Below the pieces are notes generated by a model that saw nothing but the letters and a program-made list of their open reading frames with translations, was not told where the DNA came from and searched no databases. A DNA stretch of 35,040 bases from Streptomyces sp. Ru72 (GTDB lineage: Bacteria > Actinomycetota > Actinomycetes > Streptomycetales > Streptomycetaceae). Position 1 is the stretch's first letter. Every line of letters starts with the position of its first letter. Of this stretch, positions 14,151-23,462 are shown one piece after another. The stretch covers positions 1 to 35,040 of the forward strand of contig NZ_PQSR01000083.1 of NCBI RefSeq assembly GCF_002920635.1. Reading direction: 5' to 3'. A program made the position numbers and the translations under genes.

Positions 14151-15887
14151 ATGACCGCCGCCCGATCCGGCCCGGCCTTCTCCATCCACCACATCCCGTT
14201 CAGCACGCACGGCTCCTGGTTCGGCATATCGCCCGTGCTCGCGGAGAAGACACGCGCCGAGGACCTTCATCTCGTCTCGCACCAGAACGGCATGCACGCC
14301 GTCCTGCGCCTCGCCCCCCTGGACACGGCGACGGGCGAGCGGGCGGAGACCGCCGTGCGGGCGACACCGACGCTGCTCAGCTGGACGGCAGCGGACGGCC
14401 GTATCGACCTCGCCTACGAGTCGCCGGACACCGTCCGTGTGCGCGGCACCGGGCTGGGCCTGCGCGTCACCGCGGCGGCGGAGGTCCTGACCCCCTTCAC
14501 GGGCACCTACTTCTACCGGGACCCGGTGGACGACGCCCACACGTTCACCTCCTACGAGACCGGCCGCCGCTACCGGGTCACCGTGCTGTCCGGCACGGTG
14601 ACCGAGGTGTCCGACACCCAGGGCCTCGGTGCGGGTGACCGCGGTCTCACGGTCACCGCCGGGGCCGAGGGATCGTGGGAGGTGGCGGTCGAGGAGTTCG
14701 ACAGTGCGCGACTGCCCTACCGCGCGTCGGCGGAGTTCGACGAGGTCGGCGAGGCCGCGCGGCGATCGTTCGCCGCGTTCGCCGACGCGGTGGCCCCGTG
14801 GCGCTCGTCGGACACCCCGGCCGCCGAACTCGCCGCCTACGTCCTGTGGTCGGCGACGGTCCGCCCGGCGTCCCTGGTCACCCGGCCCGCGGTGCTGATG
14901 TCCAAGCACTGGATGGACAAGGTCTGGAGCTGGGACCACTGCTTCAACGCCCTCGCCCTGGCGCCCGGAGCCTCCGCGCTCGCCTGGGACCAGTTCGCCC
15001 TGCCCTTCGACCACCAGGACGAGACCGGCGCCCTGCCCGACTCGGTGACCCACTCCGAGGTCCTCTACAACTTCGTCAAACCGCCCATCCACGGCTGGAC
15101 CCTGTCCCACCTGCGCAGGCGGCTTTCCGAGCCGCTCAGCCGGACGGAACTCACCGAGACCTACCGCAGGCTGGCACGGTGGACGGACTTCTGGCTCACC
15201 GCCCGCCGCGCACCGGGCGCCGCCCTGCCCCACTACCAGCACGGCAACGACAGCGGCTGGGACAACGCCACCACCTTCGACCCCGAGCGCGTGATCGTCT
15301 CCGCCGACCTGGCCGCCTTCCTCGTCCTCCAGCTCCACGAACTCGCCCGCCTGGCCGGCGAACTGGGCCTGCCCGACGAGGCCCGGCGCTGGACCCGCAC
15401 CGCCGAGGCGACCCAGACCGCGATGCTCGACGAGCTGTGGACGGGAGAGCGGTTCGTGGCCCGCGGCGTCGACAGCGGCGCGACCTGGGACAGTTCCAGC
15501 CTGCTGGACCTGATGCCGATGGCGCTGGGCGAGCACCTGCCCGAGGACATCGGCAAGACCCTGGCGGCCCGGATCGAGGCCCACCTGACCCCGTACGGAC
15601 TGGCCACCGAACTGCCCACCTCACCCCACTACCTCGCCGACGGCTACTGGCGCGGGCCGATCTGGGCCCCCGCCACCGTCCTCATCGAGGACGGCCTGCG
15701 CCGCGCCGGCCACCACCGCCTCGCCGACGAGATCAGCGCCCGCTTCCGCGCCCTGTGCGAAACCCACGGCTTCGCCGAGAACTTCGACGCCCTCACCGGC
15801 ACCGGCCTGCGCGACCGCGCCTACACCTGGACCGCCGCCGCCTATCTCCTCCTCGCCGAGGCGCACACGCACAGAGACAGCCGCTGA
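14151..15887 (+). CDS. GH63-like (MGH1-type) glycoside hydrolase
   Basis: A 578-residue cytoplasmic protein without a signal peptide. The N-terminal 200 residues look like a beta-sandwich; the remainder is an (alpha/alpha)6 barrel of the GH63/mannosylglycerate-hydrolase type. Diagnostic blocks are VWSWDHCFNALAL (258-270), HGNDSGWDNATTF (364-376; Asp367 is the probable acid), DGYWRGPIWAP (497-507) and FAENFDALTG (541-550; Glu543 the probable base). These enzymes invert alpha-linked glycosides; the exact sugar cannot be read from sequence. It lies 52 bases after the permease gene, probably in the same operon, which suggests it hydrolyses the imported oligosaccharide. Confidence 0.85.
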   Translation: MTAARSGPAFSIHHIPFSTHGSWFGISPVLAEKTRAEDLHLVSHQNGMHAVLRLAPLDTATGERAETAVRATPTLLSWTAADGRIDLAYESPDTVRVRGTGLGLRVTAAAEVLTPFTGTYFYRDPVDDAHTFTSYETGRRYRVTVLSGTVTEVSDTQGLGAGDRGLTVTAGAEGSWEVAVEEFDSARLPYRASAEFDEVGEAARRSFAAFADAVAPWRSSDTPAAELAAYVLWSATVRPASLVTRPAVLMSKHWMDKVWSWDHCFNALALAPGASALAWDQFALPFDHQDETGALPDSVTHSEVLYNFVKPPIHGWTLSHLRRRLSEPLSRTELTETYRRLARWTDFWLTARRAPGAALPHYQHGNDSGWDNATTFDPERVIVSADLAAFLVLQLHELARLAGELGLPDEARRWTRTAEATQTAMLDELWTGERFVARGVDSGATWDSSSLLDLMPMALGEHLPEDIGKTLAARIEAHLTPYGLATELPTSPHYLADGYWRGPIWAPATVLIEDGLRRAGHHRLADEISARFRALCETHGFAENFDALTGTGLRDRAYTWTAAAYLLLAEAHTHRDSR

Positions 15888-15962
15888 CCGGCTGCCTTCC
15901 GCAAGCCCCGGGGTCGTTCAGACCTCGGTTGTTTCACCTCATTCCCTCCCAGGAGCCGCGCA

Positions 15963-16079
15963 ATGAAATCGCTCACCACCCTCACCGGAGCCGCAACCCA
16001 GTTCGTCACCGACGGACGTCTCACCGCGAGCCTGCCGCCCGTCTCCTGGAACGTCATCCGGCTGCGCCGCGCCGGCTGA
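15963..16079 (+). pseudogene. 38-codon ORF resembling an arabinofuranosidase C-terminus
   Basis: A short frame with ATG at 15963, preceded by AGGAG at eight bases, encodes MKSLTTLTGAATQFV followed by TDGRLTASLPPVSWNVIRLR and stops at 16079. The second block resembles the last strand of GH51-type alpha-L-arabinofuranosidases (xxLPPxSWNVIRL). A functional start signal joined to only the tail suggests a large internal in-frame deletion of an enzyme gene that would fit this locus. It could instead be a genuine small protein. It lies between the GH63-like gene and a terminator hairpin. Confidence 0.5.
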
Positions 16080-16095
16080 CACGCCCCCTCCGACA

Positions 16096-16135
16096 CCCGC
16101 CGCTCCCCACCCCTTTTCCCCCGGGGAGCGGCGGG
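16096..16135 (+). terminator. Strong stem-loop terminator
   Basis: A perfect 13-bp stem, CCCGCCGCTCCCC/GGGGAGCGGCGGG, with a 14-base pyrimidine-rich loop, 16 bases after the short ORF. It probably ends the importer operon before the exo-arabinanase gene. Confidence 0.75.
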
Positions 16136-16179
16136 CCCCGCACCACCCCCTCGTCCCGGACATCCCTTGGGAGCCGCCC

Positions 16180-18225
16180 ATGTCCACCACCAGGGAAGGC
16201 GCCGGCCACCGCGCCGTAGCCAGACCCCAGGCGATCACGCTGCTGCTGGCCCTGCTCGCAGCCGCCGTCGCCCTCGTCCTGCCCGCCTCCGGCCAGGCGC
16301 ACGCGATCTCGCGCGCCTCCCAGACGATGTACACGCCGCCGTCGACCGCCCCGTCGCCCGGCTCGCTCTACCCGCGCGCCGTGCGCCTGCAGTACAGCGG
16401 ATCGTCCAACGGCACTCTGCTGGCCACGTTCGAGCAGTACAGCTCGGGCACTCCCGTCTTCCCGATCTACCGCAGCACGGACAACGGCAACAGCTGGACG
16501 CAGATCTCCAGCATCAGCGACACGCACAACGGCTTCGGCATGCGCTACCAGCCGTTCCTGTACGAACTGCCCACCCAGATCGGCAACTTCCCGGCCGGCA
16601 CGATCCTCGCCGCCGGCAACTCCATCCCGAACGACCTGTCCTCGACCGAGCTGGACCTGTACGCCAGCACCGACCAGGGCGTGACCTGGTCGTTCGTGAG
16701 CAGCATCGCCCAGGGCGGCAGGGCCGACGTCACCAACGGCCAGACTCCGGTGTGGGAGCCGTTCCTGATGGTGTCCGGCTCGAAGCTGATCGTGTACTAC
16801 TCCGACCAGCGTGACCCCGACCACGCCCAGAAGATCGTCCACCAGACCACCACCGACGGCATCACCTGGTCCTCGGTCGTGGACGACGTGGCCATGCCGA
16901 CCTACACCGACCGCCCCGGTATGCCGGTCGTCGCGCAGCTGCCCAACGGCAACTACGTGATGACGTACGAGTACGGGGGCGCACCCGAAGGCAGCTTCTC
17001 GGTCTACTACAAGATCTCCTCCGACCCCGAGGCGTTCGGCTCCGTCACCGGCACCGTCCTGAGGTCCACCGACGGGTACGTGCCCCACAGCGCCCCGTAC
17101 ATCACCTGGCTGCCGACCGGCGGTCCCAACGGCACCCTGGCGGTCAGCGCCCAGAGCACCACCGACCTCTTCCTGAACACGCAGAACGGCGCGGCGGGTG
17201 CCTGGACGCGCATCGCCTCCACCGTCCCCGGCGGCTACAGCCGCGGCATGGTCCCCCTCGCCGACGGCCACAGCCTGGAGATCTTCAGCGCCGGGAACGG
17301 CGGCGGCACCGTTGAGAACCCGGTCACCTACGGCACGATCGACCTGGGCGGCGGCATCTCCGACGGCGCGACCTACACCATGTCCAACGCCAACAGCCAC
17401 CTGATGCTGACCATCGTGGGCGGCTCCACCACCAACGGCGTCAACCCCACCCAGCAGAACACCGACAACGCCTCCGACCAGAAGTGGACGTTCGTCCAGC
17501 AGGCCTCCGGCTACTTCAAGATCTTCAACGTGGCCAGTGGCAAGGTCCTGGGCGTGCAGAACGAGTCCACCGCCAACGGCGCCAAGGTCCTGCAGTGGGA
17601 CGACAACGGCACCCTCGACCACGAGTGGGCCGTCGCCCCGAACCCGGCGGGCGGCTTCACGGCCATCAACCGCAACAGCGGCAAGTTCCTGGAGATCCCC
17701 AGTGCCTCCACGACCGTCGGCACCGCCGCCGGGCAGTGGGCCGCCACCGGCTGCGCCTGCCAGCGCTGGAACCTCGCCCAGACCGCGCTGCCGAACCTGG
17801 CCACCGGCCAGTACCGCCTGATCAACAAGCACAGCGGCGAGTTCCTGGAGATCCCCGGCGCGTCCACCACGGTGGGCAAGCAGGCCGGCCAGTGGGTGAA
17901 CACCGCCAACAACTGCCAGCTGTGGACCTTCACCGCGCAGAGCGGCGGGGCGTGGACCGTGAAGAACGTCAACAGCGGTCTGTTCCTCGACAACAACGGC
18001 TCGGCCTCGGCCGGCGCGGCCGTCGTCCAGAACTCGTCCTCGACCGCGAACTCCCAGAAGTGGACGCTGACGGACGCCGGAGGCGGCTACTTCAAGCTCG
18101 TCAACGTCGCCAGCGGCCTGGTGGCGGACGTCGCCTCGGCCTCCACCGCCAACGGCGCACTGATCGTCCAGTCGGCGGACACCGGCGCCGACGACGAGCT
18201 CTGGCAGATAGCCCGGGTCAACTGA
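16180..18225 (+). CDS. Secreted GH93-like exo-alpha-1,5-L-arabinanase with ricin-type lectin modules
   Basis: A 681-residue exported enzyme. The signal peptide has a hydrophobic core at about 19-35 and a likely cleavage after AHA (residue 42). Residues 45-390 form a sialidase-like propeller with Asp-box motifs RSTDNGNSWTQ (98-108), ASTDQGVTWSF (162-172) and TTTDGITWSS. Overall it fits GH93, whose members release arabinobiose from the non-reducing ends of linear arabinan. From about 395 to the end are two ricin-type beta-trefoil (CBM13/RICIN-like) modules with repeated QKWTF, LEIP and LWTF blocks. ATG 16180 has GGGAG at a normal distance. The gene sits between two terminators and is probably its own transcript. 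A sialidase label is possible from fold alone, but context favours GH93. Confidence 0.8.
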   Translation: MSTTREGAGHRAVARPQAITLLLALLAAAVALVLPASGQAHAISRASQTMYTPPSTAPSPGSLYPRAVRLQYSGSSNGTLLATFEQYSSGTPVFPIYRSTDNGNSWTQISSISDTHNGFGMRYQPFLYELPTQIGNFPAGTILAAGNSIPNDLSSTELDLYASTDQGVTWSFVSSIAQGGRADVTNGQTPVWEPFLMVSGSKLIVYYSDQRDPDHAQKIVHQTTTDGITWSSVVDDVAMPTYTDRPGMPVVAQLPNGNYVMTYEYGGAPEGSFSVYYKISSDPEAFGSVTGTVLRSTDGYVPHSAPYITWLPTGGPNGTLAVSAQSTTDLFLNTQNGAAGAWTRIASTVPGGYSRGMVPLADGHSLEIFSAGNGGGTVENPVTYGTIDLGGGISDGATYTMSNANSHLMLTIVGGSTTNGVNPTQQNTDNASDQKWTFVQQASGYFKIFNVASGKVLGVQNESTANGAKVLQWDDNGTLDHEWAVAPNPAGGFTAINRNSGKFLEIPSASTTVGTAAGQWAATGCACQRWNLAQTALPNLATGQYRLINKHSGEFLEIPGASTTVGKQAGQWVNTANNCQLWTFTAQSGGAWTVKNVNSGLFLDNNGSASAGAAVVQNSSSTANSQKWTLTDAGGGYFKLVNVASGLVADVASASTANGALIVQSADTGADDELWQIARVN

Positions 18226-18241
18226 CCGGTTCCATCAGCCC

Positions 18242-18270
18242 GCGGGGCCCGGTCGCCGGCCGGGCCCCGC
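18242..18270 (+). terminator. Stem-loop terminator
   Basis: A perfect 11-bp GC stem, GCGGGGCCCGG/CCGGGCCCCGC, with a seven-base loop, 17 bases after the stop of the GH93-like gene. Confidence 0.75.
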
Positions 18271-18321
18271 TCCCTCTCAAAGACGTACACAAACCTCTTA
18301 CCCTCCGCGGAAACGAGCACC

Positions 18322-20631
18322 ATGCAGTCATTCCCCCGCAGCGCGGTACGCCTTCTCCCGGGCCCGTTCCTGGACGCGCAGGCCACCGCCCTCGACTATC
18401 TGCTGTCCCTCGACACCGACCGGCTCCTCGCGCCCTTGCGGCGCGAGGCAGGCCTACCGCCGGTTACCGAGTCATACGGCAACTGGGAAAGCTCCGGTCT
18501 CGACGGCCACACCGTCGGGCACGCGTTGTCGGGGGCTGCTCTCATGAGCGCGGTGACGGACGACCCCCGGCCGAGGGCCATGGTCGATCGTCTGGTTCAG
18601 GGCGTCGTCGAGTGCCAGGACGCCCTCGGCACCGGCTACGTCGGGGGCATTCCCGACGGCGTGCGGCTGTGGCAGCGGGTGGCCGAAGGGAAGGTGGAGC
18701 GGGACTCGTTCGAGCTCGGTGGTGCCTGGGTACCGTGGTACAACCTGCACAAGCTCTTCGCCGGCCTGCTGGACGCCTACCGGCACGCCGGTTCGCAGCC
18801 GGCCCTGACCGCCGTCCGACGGCTGGCCGACTGGTGGGACCAGGTCGCGGCAGGGATGGACGACGACACCCACGAAGCCATGCTGCGCACGGAGTTCGGT
18901 GGGATGTGCGAGGTTCTCGCGGACCTCGCCGACGTCACCGGCACGGACCGGTACGCCGCCCTGGCACGGCGGTTCCTCGACCAGTCCCTGCTCCGCCCGT
19001 TGTGCGAGCACCGCGACGTCCTCGACGGAATGCACGCCAACACCCAGATCGCCAAAGTCGTCGGCTACCAGCGGCTCGGCGAGATCCTCGACGACCCCGC
19101 CCTGCGGGACGCCGCCCGGTTCTTCTGGCAGACCATGACCAGGCACCGGACATTCTCCTTCGGCGGCAACTCCGTGCGCGAGCACCTGCACCCCCGCGAC
19201 GACTTCAGCTCCGCGCTCCAGTCTCCGGAGGGTCCCGAGACCTGCAACACCTACAACATGCTCAAGTTGAGCCGCGCGCTGTTCCTCGAACGGCCGGACA
19301 CCGAGGTGCTCGACCACTACGAGCGTGCGACGGCCAACCACATCCTCTCGTCCCTGCATCCCAAGGGCGGACTGGTGTATTTCACACCGGTGCGTCCGGG
19401 CCACTACCGCGTGGTCTCGACGCCTCAGAACTGCTTCTGGTGCTGCGTCGGCACCGGGCTGGAGAACCACGCGAAGTACGGCGAGATGGTGTACACCGCC
19501 GAGGGCGACGACCTGTTCGTCAACCTCTTCATCGCCTCGCGGCTCACCTGGCCCGAACACGACCTGGTACTCGAACAGACCACGACGGCCCCCTACGACG
19601 ACGAGGTCAGACTCGTGGTGCGCGAGGCTCGTGCCACCCCTGTGGCCATCCACCTACGCGTCCCCGGCTGGCACGAGGGAACGCCGCAGGTCCGTATCAA
19701 CGGCGCACCGCCCGAGCGCGAGCCGGCCCCGCTCACGACGCACCGCGCAACAGGCGGGCAGCCCCTGACATACGTGCGCCTGGAACGGCAGTGGCGCGAA
19801 GGGGACACGGTCACCATGCGCCTTCGCCCGCGCATCAGCGCCGAGTTGCTCCCCGACGGCTCAGCGTGGGTGTCGTTCCGCTACGGGCCCAGTGTGCTTG
19901 CGGCCGAAGGCGACCGCAACGACCTGGTGGGGCTCTTCGCCGACGACTCGAGGATGGGTCACGTCGCCGGCGGCCCGTTGCGCCCCCTGGAGCACCTGCC
20001 CGTCGTGATCGCCAGGAGTTCCTCCGATCTGGCGGCCGGCGTGCGCCGACTCTCCCCGGACCGGTTGGCGTTCGCCCTGGATCACGTGGACGCGCGACCG
20101 GGTGAGTCCGTCGTCCTCGTCCCGTTCGCCGGCATCCACGGATCCCGCTACCACCTTTACTTCCCGCTGGCGGAACCGGAGCGGCTCCACGAGCGGCGGG
20201 CGGAGCTGCGCGCGGCCGACGAGGCGACACTCTCACTGCACGACCGAACCGTTGACGCCGTTGCCGCCGGCGAGCAACAGCCTGAAAGCGACCACCGGTT
20301 CGAGGGGCAGGACACATGGTCGGGCCTCACCGACGGGCTGAGGTGGCGGGCCGCCACCGGATGGTGGTCCTACCGCCTGACAGACCGGGACGGCACCGCC
20401 ACCGGCCTGCAGGTGACCCACCTCTCGGACGGAAATGCCGGACCAACCCGTGTACTGGTCGACGGACACGTGCTGGGCACGCTCGCACCCTCACCGGATC
20501 CCGCGGGCGAGGAAATCTCCCAGGTTCTCCCGCTCGACCCGGACCGTCCTGCCGGGCCCGTCGAGGTCCGGTTCGAAGCGGCCGGCCCGGCGACCACCAT
20601 CCGCCTGCGCGCAGTCCGCCTGGTGCGGTGA
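18322..20631 (+). CDS. GH127 beta-L-arabinofuranosidase
   Basis: A 769-residue protein of the GH127 family (formerly DUF1680), with an (alpha/alpha)6 barrel and C-terminal beta domains. In the characterised enzyme HypBA1 the zinc site is Glu-x-Cys plus a Cys-Cys pair whose first Cys is the nucleophile. Here these are Glu306 and Cys308 (GPETCNTYN) and Cys374-Cys375 (NCFWCCVGTG). Glu287 in NSVREHLH is a plausible acid/base. There is no signal peptide, so it should act inside the cell on imported beta-L-arabinofuranosides. ATG 18322 follows a weak GGAAACGAG. It follows a terminator, so it may have its own promoter. Complete and intact. Confidence 0.88.
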   Translation: MQSFPRSAVRLLPGPFLDAQATALDYLLSLDTDRLLAPLRREAGLPPVTESYGNWESSGLDGHTVGHALSGAALMSAVTDDPRPRAMVDRLVQGVVECQDALGTGYVGGIPDGVRLWQRVAEGKVERDSFELGGAWVPWYNLHKLFAGLLDAYRHAGSQPALTAVRRLADWWDQVAAGMDDDTHEAMLRTEFGGMCEVLADLADVTGTDRYAALARRFLDQSLLRPLCEHRDVLDGMHANTQIAKVVGYQRLGEILDDPALRDAARFFWQTMTRHRTFSFGGNSVREHLHPRDDFSSALQSPEGPETCNTYNMLKLSRALFLERPDTEVLDHYERATANHILSSLHPKGGLVYFTPVRPGHYRVVSTPQNCFWCCVGTGLENHAKYGEMVYTAEGDDLFVNLFIASRLTWPEHDLVLEQTTTAPYDDEVRLVVREARATPVAIHLRVPGWHEGTPQVRINGAPPEREPAPLTTHRATGGQPLTYVRLERQWREGDTVTMRLRPRISAELLPDGSAWVSFRYGPSVLAAEGDRNDLVGLFADDSRMGHVAGGPLRPLEHLPVVIARSSSDLAAGVRRLSPDRLAFALDHVDARPGESVVLVPFAGIHGSRYHLYFPLAEPERLHERRAELRAADEATLSLHDRTVDAVAAGEQQPESDHRFEGQDTWSGLTDGLRWRAATGWWSYRLTDRDGTATGLQVTHLSDGNAGPTRVLVDGHVLGTLAPSPDPAGEEISQVLPLDPDRPAGPVEVRFEAAGPATTIRLRAVRLVR

Positions 20632-20745
20632 CCTCGGCGCGACCAGTTGGCCGGGGTCGTTGCAGGAGGAACACGGTGACGCCCAGTCCTAGGCTTTCCG
20701 GGCCAGCCCGGCGGCGATGAGACGCTCCCGCGAGGCAGACAGTGC

Positions 20746-20863
20746 GACTTCTCATCTCGATGTCACCAGCAGTTCTCATCTGGGTGTCGCGGATCTCGGC
20801 TGGTCAGAGCGTAGAAACGGTGACATCGATTGAGAAGTCTTGGTGACATCACATGAGAATTCC
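20746..20863. repeat. MITE-like element or insertion-sequence end relic
   Basis: Four related blocks of about 20 bases: two in one orientation (20746-20767 and 20771-20790, each TTCTCATC then TGTC) and two inverted (20819-20839 and 20842-20863, each GGTGACATC then TGAGAA). The outermost left block and the first right block match almost base for base as reverse complements. Double subterminal repeats at each end are usual for IS21-like elements; here only about 30 bases separate the ends and no transposase is present. The 110 bases before it (20632-20745) contain nothing recognisable. Confidence 0.65.
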
Positions 20864-20895
20864 CAGCGCACTGAAATGAGAGAGCCATAGGAGTA

Positions 20896-22339
20896 ATGCT
20901 CGTCGTTTTGGCTCTCTCGCGTCGCATGCTGGGCCTGCGGGGGATGAAGTCCCGGCGCTACGGATTCCGGGGCCAGAAACAGCACGGGATCGACCTGGCC
21001 GGGAGAGACGCGGACGGCAGCTACACGTCGTCCAGTGCAAGGAGTACGCCTCGTTCACTGCTAAGAACCTGCGGGACGCGGTCGAAGAGTTCGTTGGGGG
21101 CGGCGGCCTTTCGGCGCGACCCGATTCATTGTGGCGACGTCTGCCTCCACCGAACAGACAGAGCTGAACGACGAGCTGTATCCGCTGCAGCGCGAGCATC
21201 GGGACGTGGAACTGGACCTGTGGGGGTCCGTACAGATCAACGAGCATCTGCGCTACTACGCTGACATCGTCGCCCAGTTCTGGACGCGCGAGACAGCGAC
21301 CGACTTCTGCACCGGGTCCCCGCTGCCCGGCGTGCCGGCGCCGCCGCCCGACCGGCATGCTCTGGCGGAGCGCGTGCTGGTCGGCCCTCTCAACACCGAC
21401 GACGTGAAGCCGATCCTGCGCGACGCGGACAGCAAACGGGCCGACGCGCCGGCGGAATCGGCCGCCCTGTACGGAAAGTTGGCGACCCGCCTGCACGAGG
21501 CCGGATACCGGGGGCACGCCACGGTCCTGCGCAGGAAGCAGCTCGAGGCCCTCGAAGCAGCCGAGCTGTTCGACGACGGGGCGGACCTGGCTGCCGAGCT
21601 CGCCGCAGCAGCCCTTCACCGGGGCGACAGCCACCAGGCACAGTTCCTGTCCCATGTGCTCGACGAACTCGCCCGCAAGACAGCGGACTCAATGCCCCGT
21701 GTGCGACGGCCACGGCGCAGCACTCCGCATTGATCGCCGCCGCGGTCCAGGACGCGGCCCACCCCCTGACCCTGGGCCAAGTGCAGGCCGTGCTGCCGAC
21801 CGGCCCGGCCGAACCTGCCACCTACCAACCTCTCCTGGTACTCATGCTCGCCGAGTCCACCCTTGCGACGCAGCCTCCACACCCTCCAGAATCTCGATGA
21901 CCTCATCACCGCCGCTCTCGCGCAGACCGAAGAACAGCCATCGATGCAGCAGTATGGGGACACGGTCGTCCGCCTGCACCTGCTCAGGGCCGAGTACGAC
22001 AGGGAAGAACGGCAGAACCTGCTGCCCGAGGCACGGCAACACCGCCTCCCGGGCCGGCACGTGGCACTCGTCAGTGCACGCGAAGCGCAACGCTGCGCCC
22101 TCGAAGGCCGCGCCGAAGAAGCCCTGGAGGGCTGGAGAGACGCCGTCCATCACGGCATCCTGGCCGGACTCGCGCAGGAGGCTGCCGACTGGCTCTACGC
22201 CATCCGCCTGGTCAACGGCCGGTACGGGCCCTGGATGATCGAGATCGATGACGAACACCGCTTGGCGCAGTCCCTGCCCGCCACGGGCACGGACCGTCTG
22301 CTGGACCGTGTGGACGATCGCGCATTTCTCCAGGGGTAA
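20896..22339 (+). pseudogene. PD-(D/E)XK nuclease-helical repeat protein, multiply frameshifted
   Basis: Joining frames gives one protein. SRRYGFRGQKQHGIDLAGRD continues after about 21027 as VVQCKEYASFTAKNLRDAVE, after about 21097 as GRRPFGATRFIVATSAS and the long helical part (ELDLWGSVQINEHLRYYADI), after about 21703 as ATATAQHSALIAAAV, and after about 21867 as SLHTLQNLDDLITAAL to the stop at 22339. The GID...QCK pattern is the restriction-type nuclease core found in actinobacterial N-terminal nuclease domains fused to STAND or TPR-like regions, often linked with defence. The usual N-terminal lead-in is missing, right beside the MITE-like repeat. Four frameshifts make it almost certainly dead. 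22340-22500 holds nothing I recognise. Confidence 0.75.
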
Positions 22340-22500
22340 GTTCACGTAATTCCCTAGGGCCTAGCGTTGAGCCGGGGTACTGAGCCTTTTCCAACCTCGG
22401 CTCGAGCGGGTGACGCGAAAGGTGAGAGTGGAAATGGCCCGCTGGACTTGGCGGCACCCGCCGAACCGGGAGGAAGTGCCGGAGTAGCGGCGGTACGGGT

Positions 22501-23368
22501 TCAGCCCTGTGCCGCCTCCACCGCTGAGGCGACGAAGTGCGCGACCAGTCGCCGTCGGTCCTCCTGCCCCCAGGCGAGGACCAGCGCACTACGCGGCGCG
22601 TCGGCCACCGGAACATGAACGAGCGCCGGATGCTGTGGCCGGGCCAGCGAACGCGGCAGCACCGCGATCGCTCGTCCCAGCAGCACCATATGCGTCAGCT
22701 CAGCGCCGTCGGCGACCTCGGGACCGAACCCGGCGACGGGCTCGATACCGGGCACCCCGTTGCCTCGGACGCCCTTCCAGCGCGGCAGCGTCTCGTGGGC
22801 CAGGTCGGCGAGGGTCACCTCGCTGCGGCCGGCGAGCCGGTGGTCCCGCGGCAGGATCGCCACCCGGCCCTCGACCATCAGGGTCTCGTGATCCAGCCCG
22901 GTCAGGTCGTCGAAGGGCACGTACCAACAGCGCCACGTCCGCCCGGCCGTCGCGCACGTGATCGGCGCGGTCGGTGGACCCGCCGAACAGGATGTCCACC
23001 TGGCGAGCGTCGGGTCGGCGAGAGTAGGCGGCCAAAATGCCGGACAGCAGATCCGCGTCCCCGCCGGGCTTGATTACCAAGCGCAGCCGGGTCTCCCGCT
23101 CGCCCGCCCGACGGGCCTTCTCGATCGCCGCCCCGACGGCGAGCAACGCATGCCGGCCGTGGTACTGCAGCACCTCCCCGGCGGAGGTGAGGGCGACGTG
23201 CCGGCTGGATCGCTCCACGAGCGCCACCCCGAGCCGGTCCTCCAGCCGCCGTACCGCCTTGGACAAGGCGGGCTGCGCGATCCCCAGCCGCTGCGCCGCC
23301 CGGCCGAAATGGAGCTCCTCGGCGAGGGCGGCGAAGTACTCCAGTTCGTGGGTCTCCACTTCGGCCAT
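22501..23368 (-). pseudogene. LysR-family transcriptional regulator, frameshifted
   Basis: The start at ATG 23368 gives a typical LysR HTH (HELEYFAALAEELHFGRAAQ, then LGIAQPALSKAVRRLEDRLG). The effector domain continues to DGRADVALL. There an extra base near 22925 shifts the frame; removing it gives LYVPFDDLTGLDHETLMVEG and continues to the stop at 22501. The repaired protein would have 288 residues, normal for the family. As written only the DNA-binding half plus part of the sensor is made. It is divergent from the small barrel gene at 23463. Confidence 0.85.
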
Positions 23369-23391
23369 GCCGCCAGAATACTGCCCCAGCC

Positions 23392-23406
23392 ATTCCTTGT
23401 AGGAAT
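23392..23406. promoter_or_regulatory. LysR-type T-N11-A operator
   Basis: ATTCCT-TGT-AGGAAT is a perfect inverted repeat containing the T-N11-A pattern of LysR binding sites, midway between the LysR start (23368) and the divergent gene (23463). Confidence 0.65.
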
Positions 23407-23462
23407 AAATTCAGAATCTAGCGGCCTTGGACTTCAGGAAGAACCACCAGTTCAATCGAGGC

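Noticed and set aside
16180..18225. Sialidase acting on sialic acid
   Set aside because: Asp boxes give only the fold; the locus holds arabinose-directed enzymes and no sialic acid catabolic genes, and overall sequence fits GH93 better.
17484..20105. 873-codon plus-strand frame spanning the GH93-like/GH127 boundary
   Set aside because: Crosses a strong terminator and both real genes in a wrong frame; low-complexity translation.
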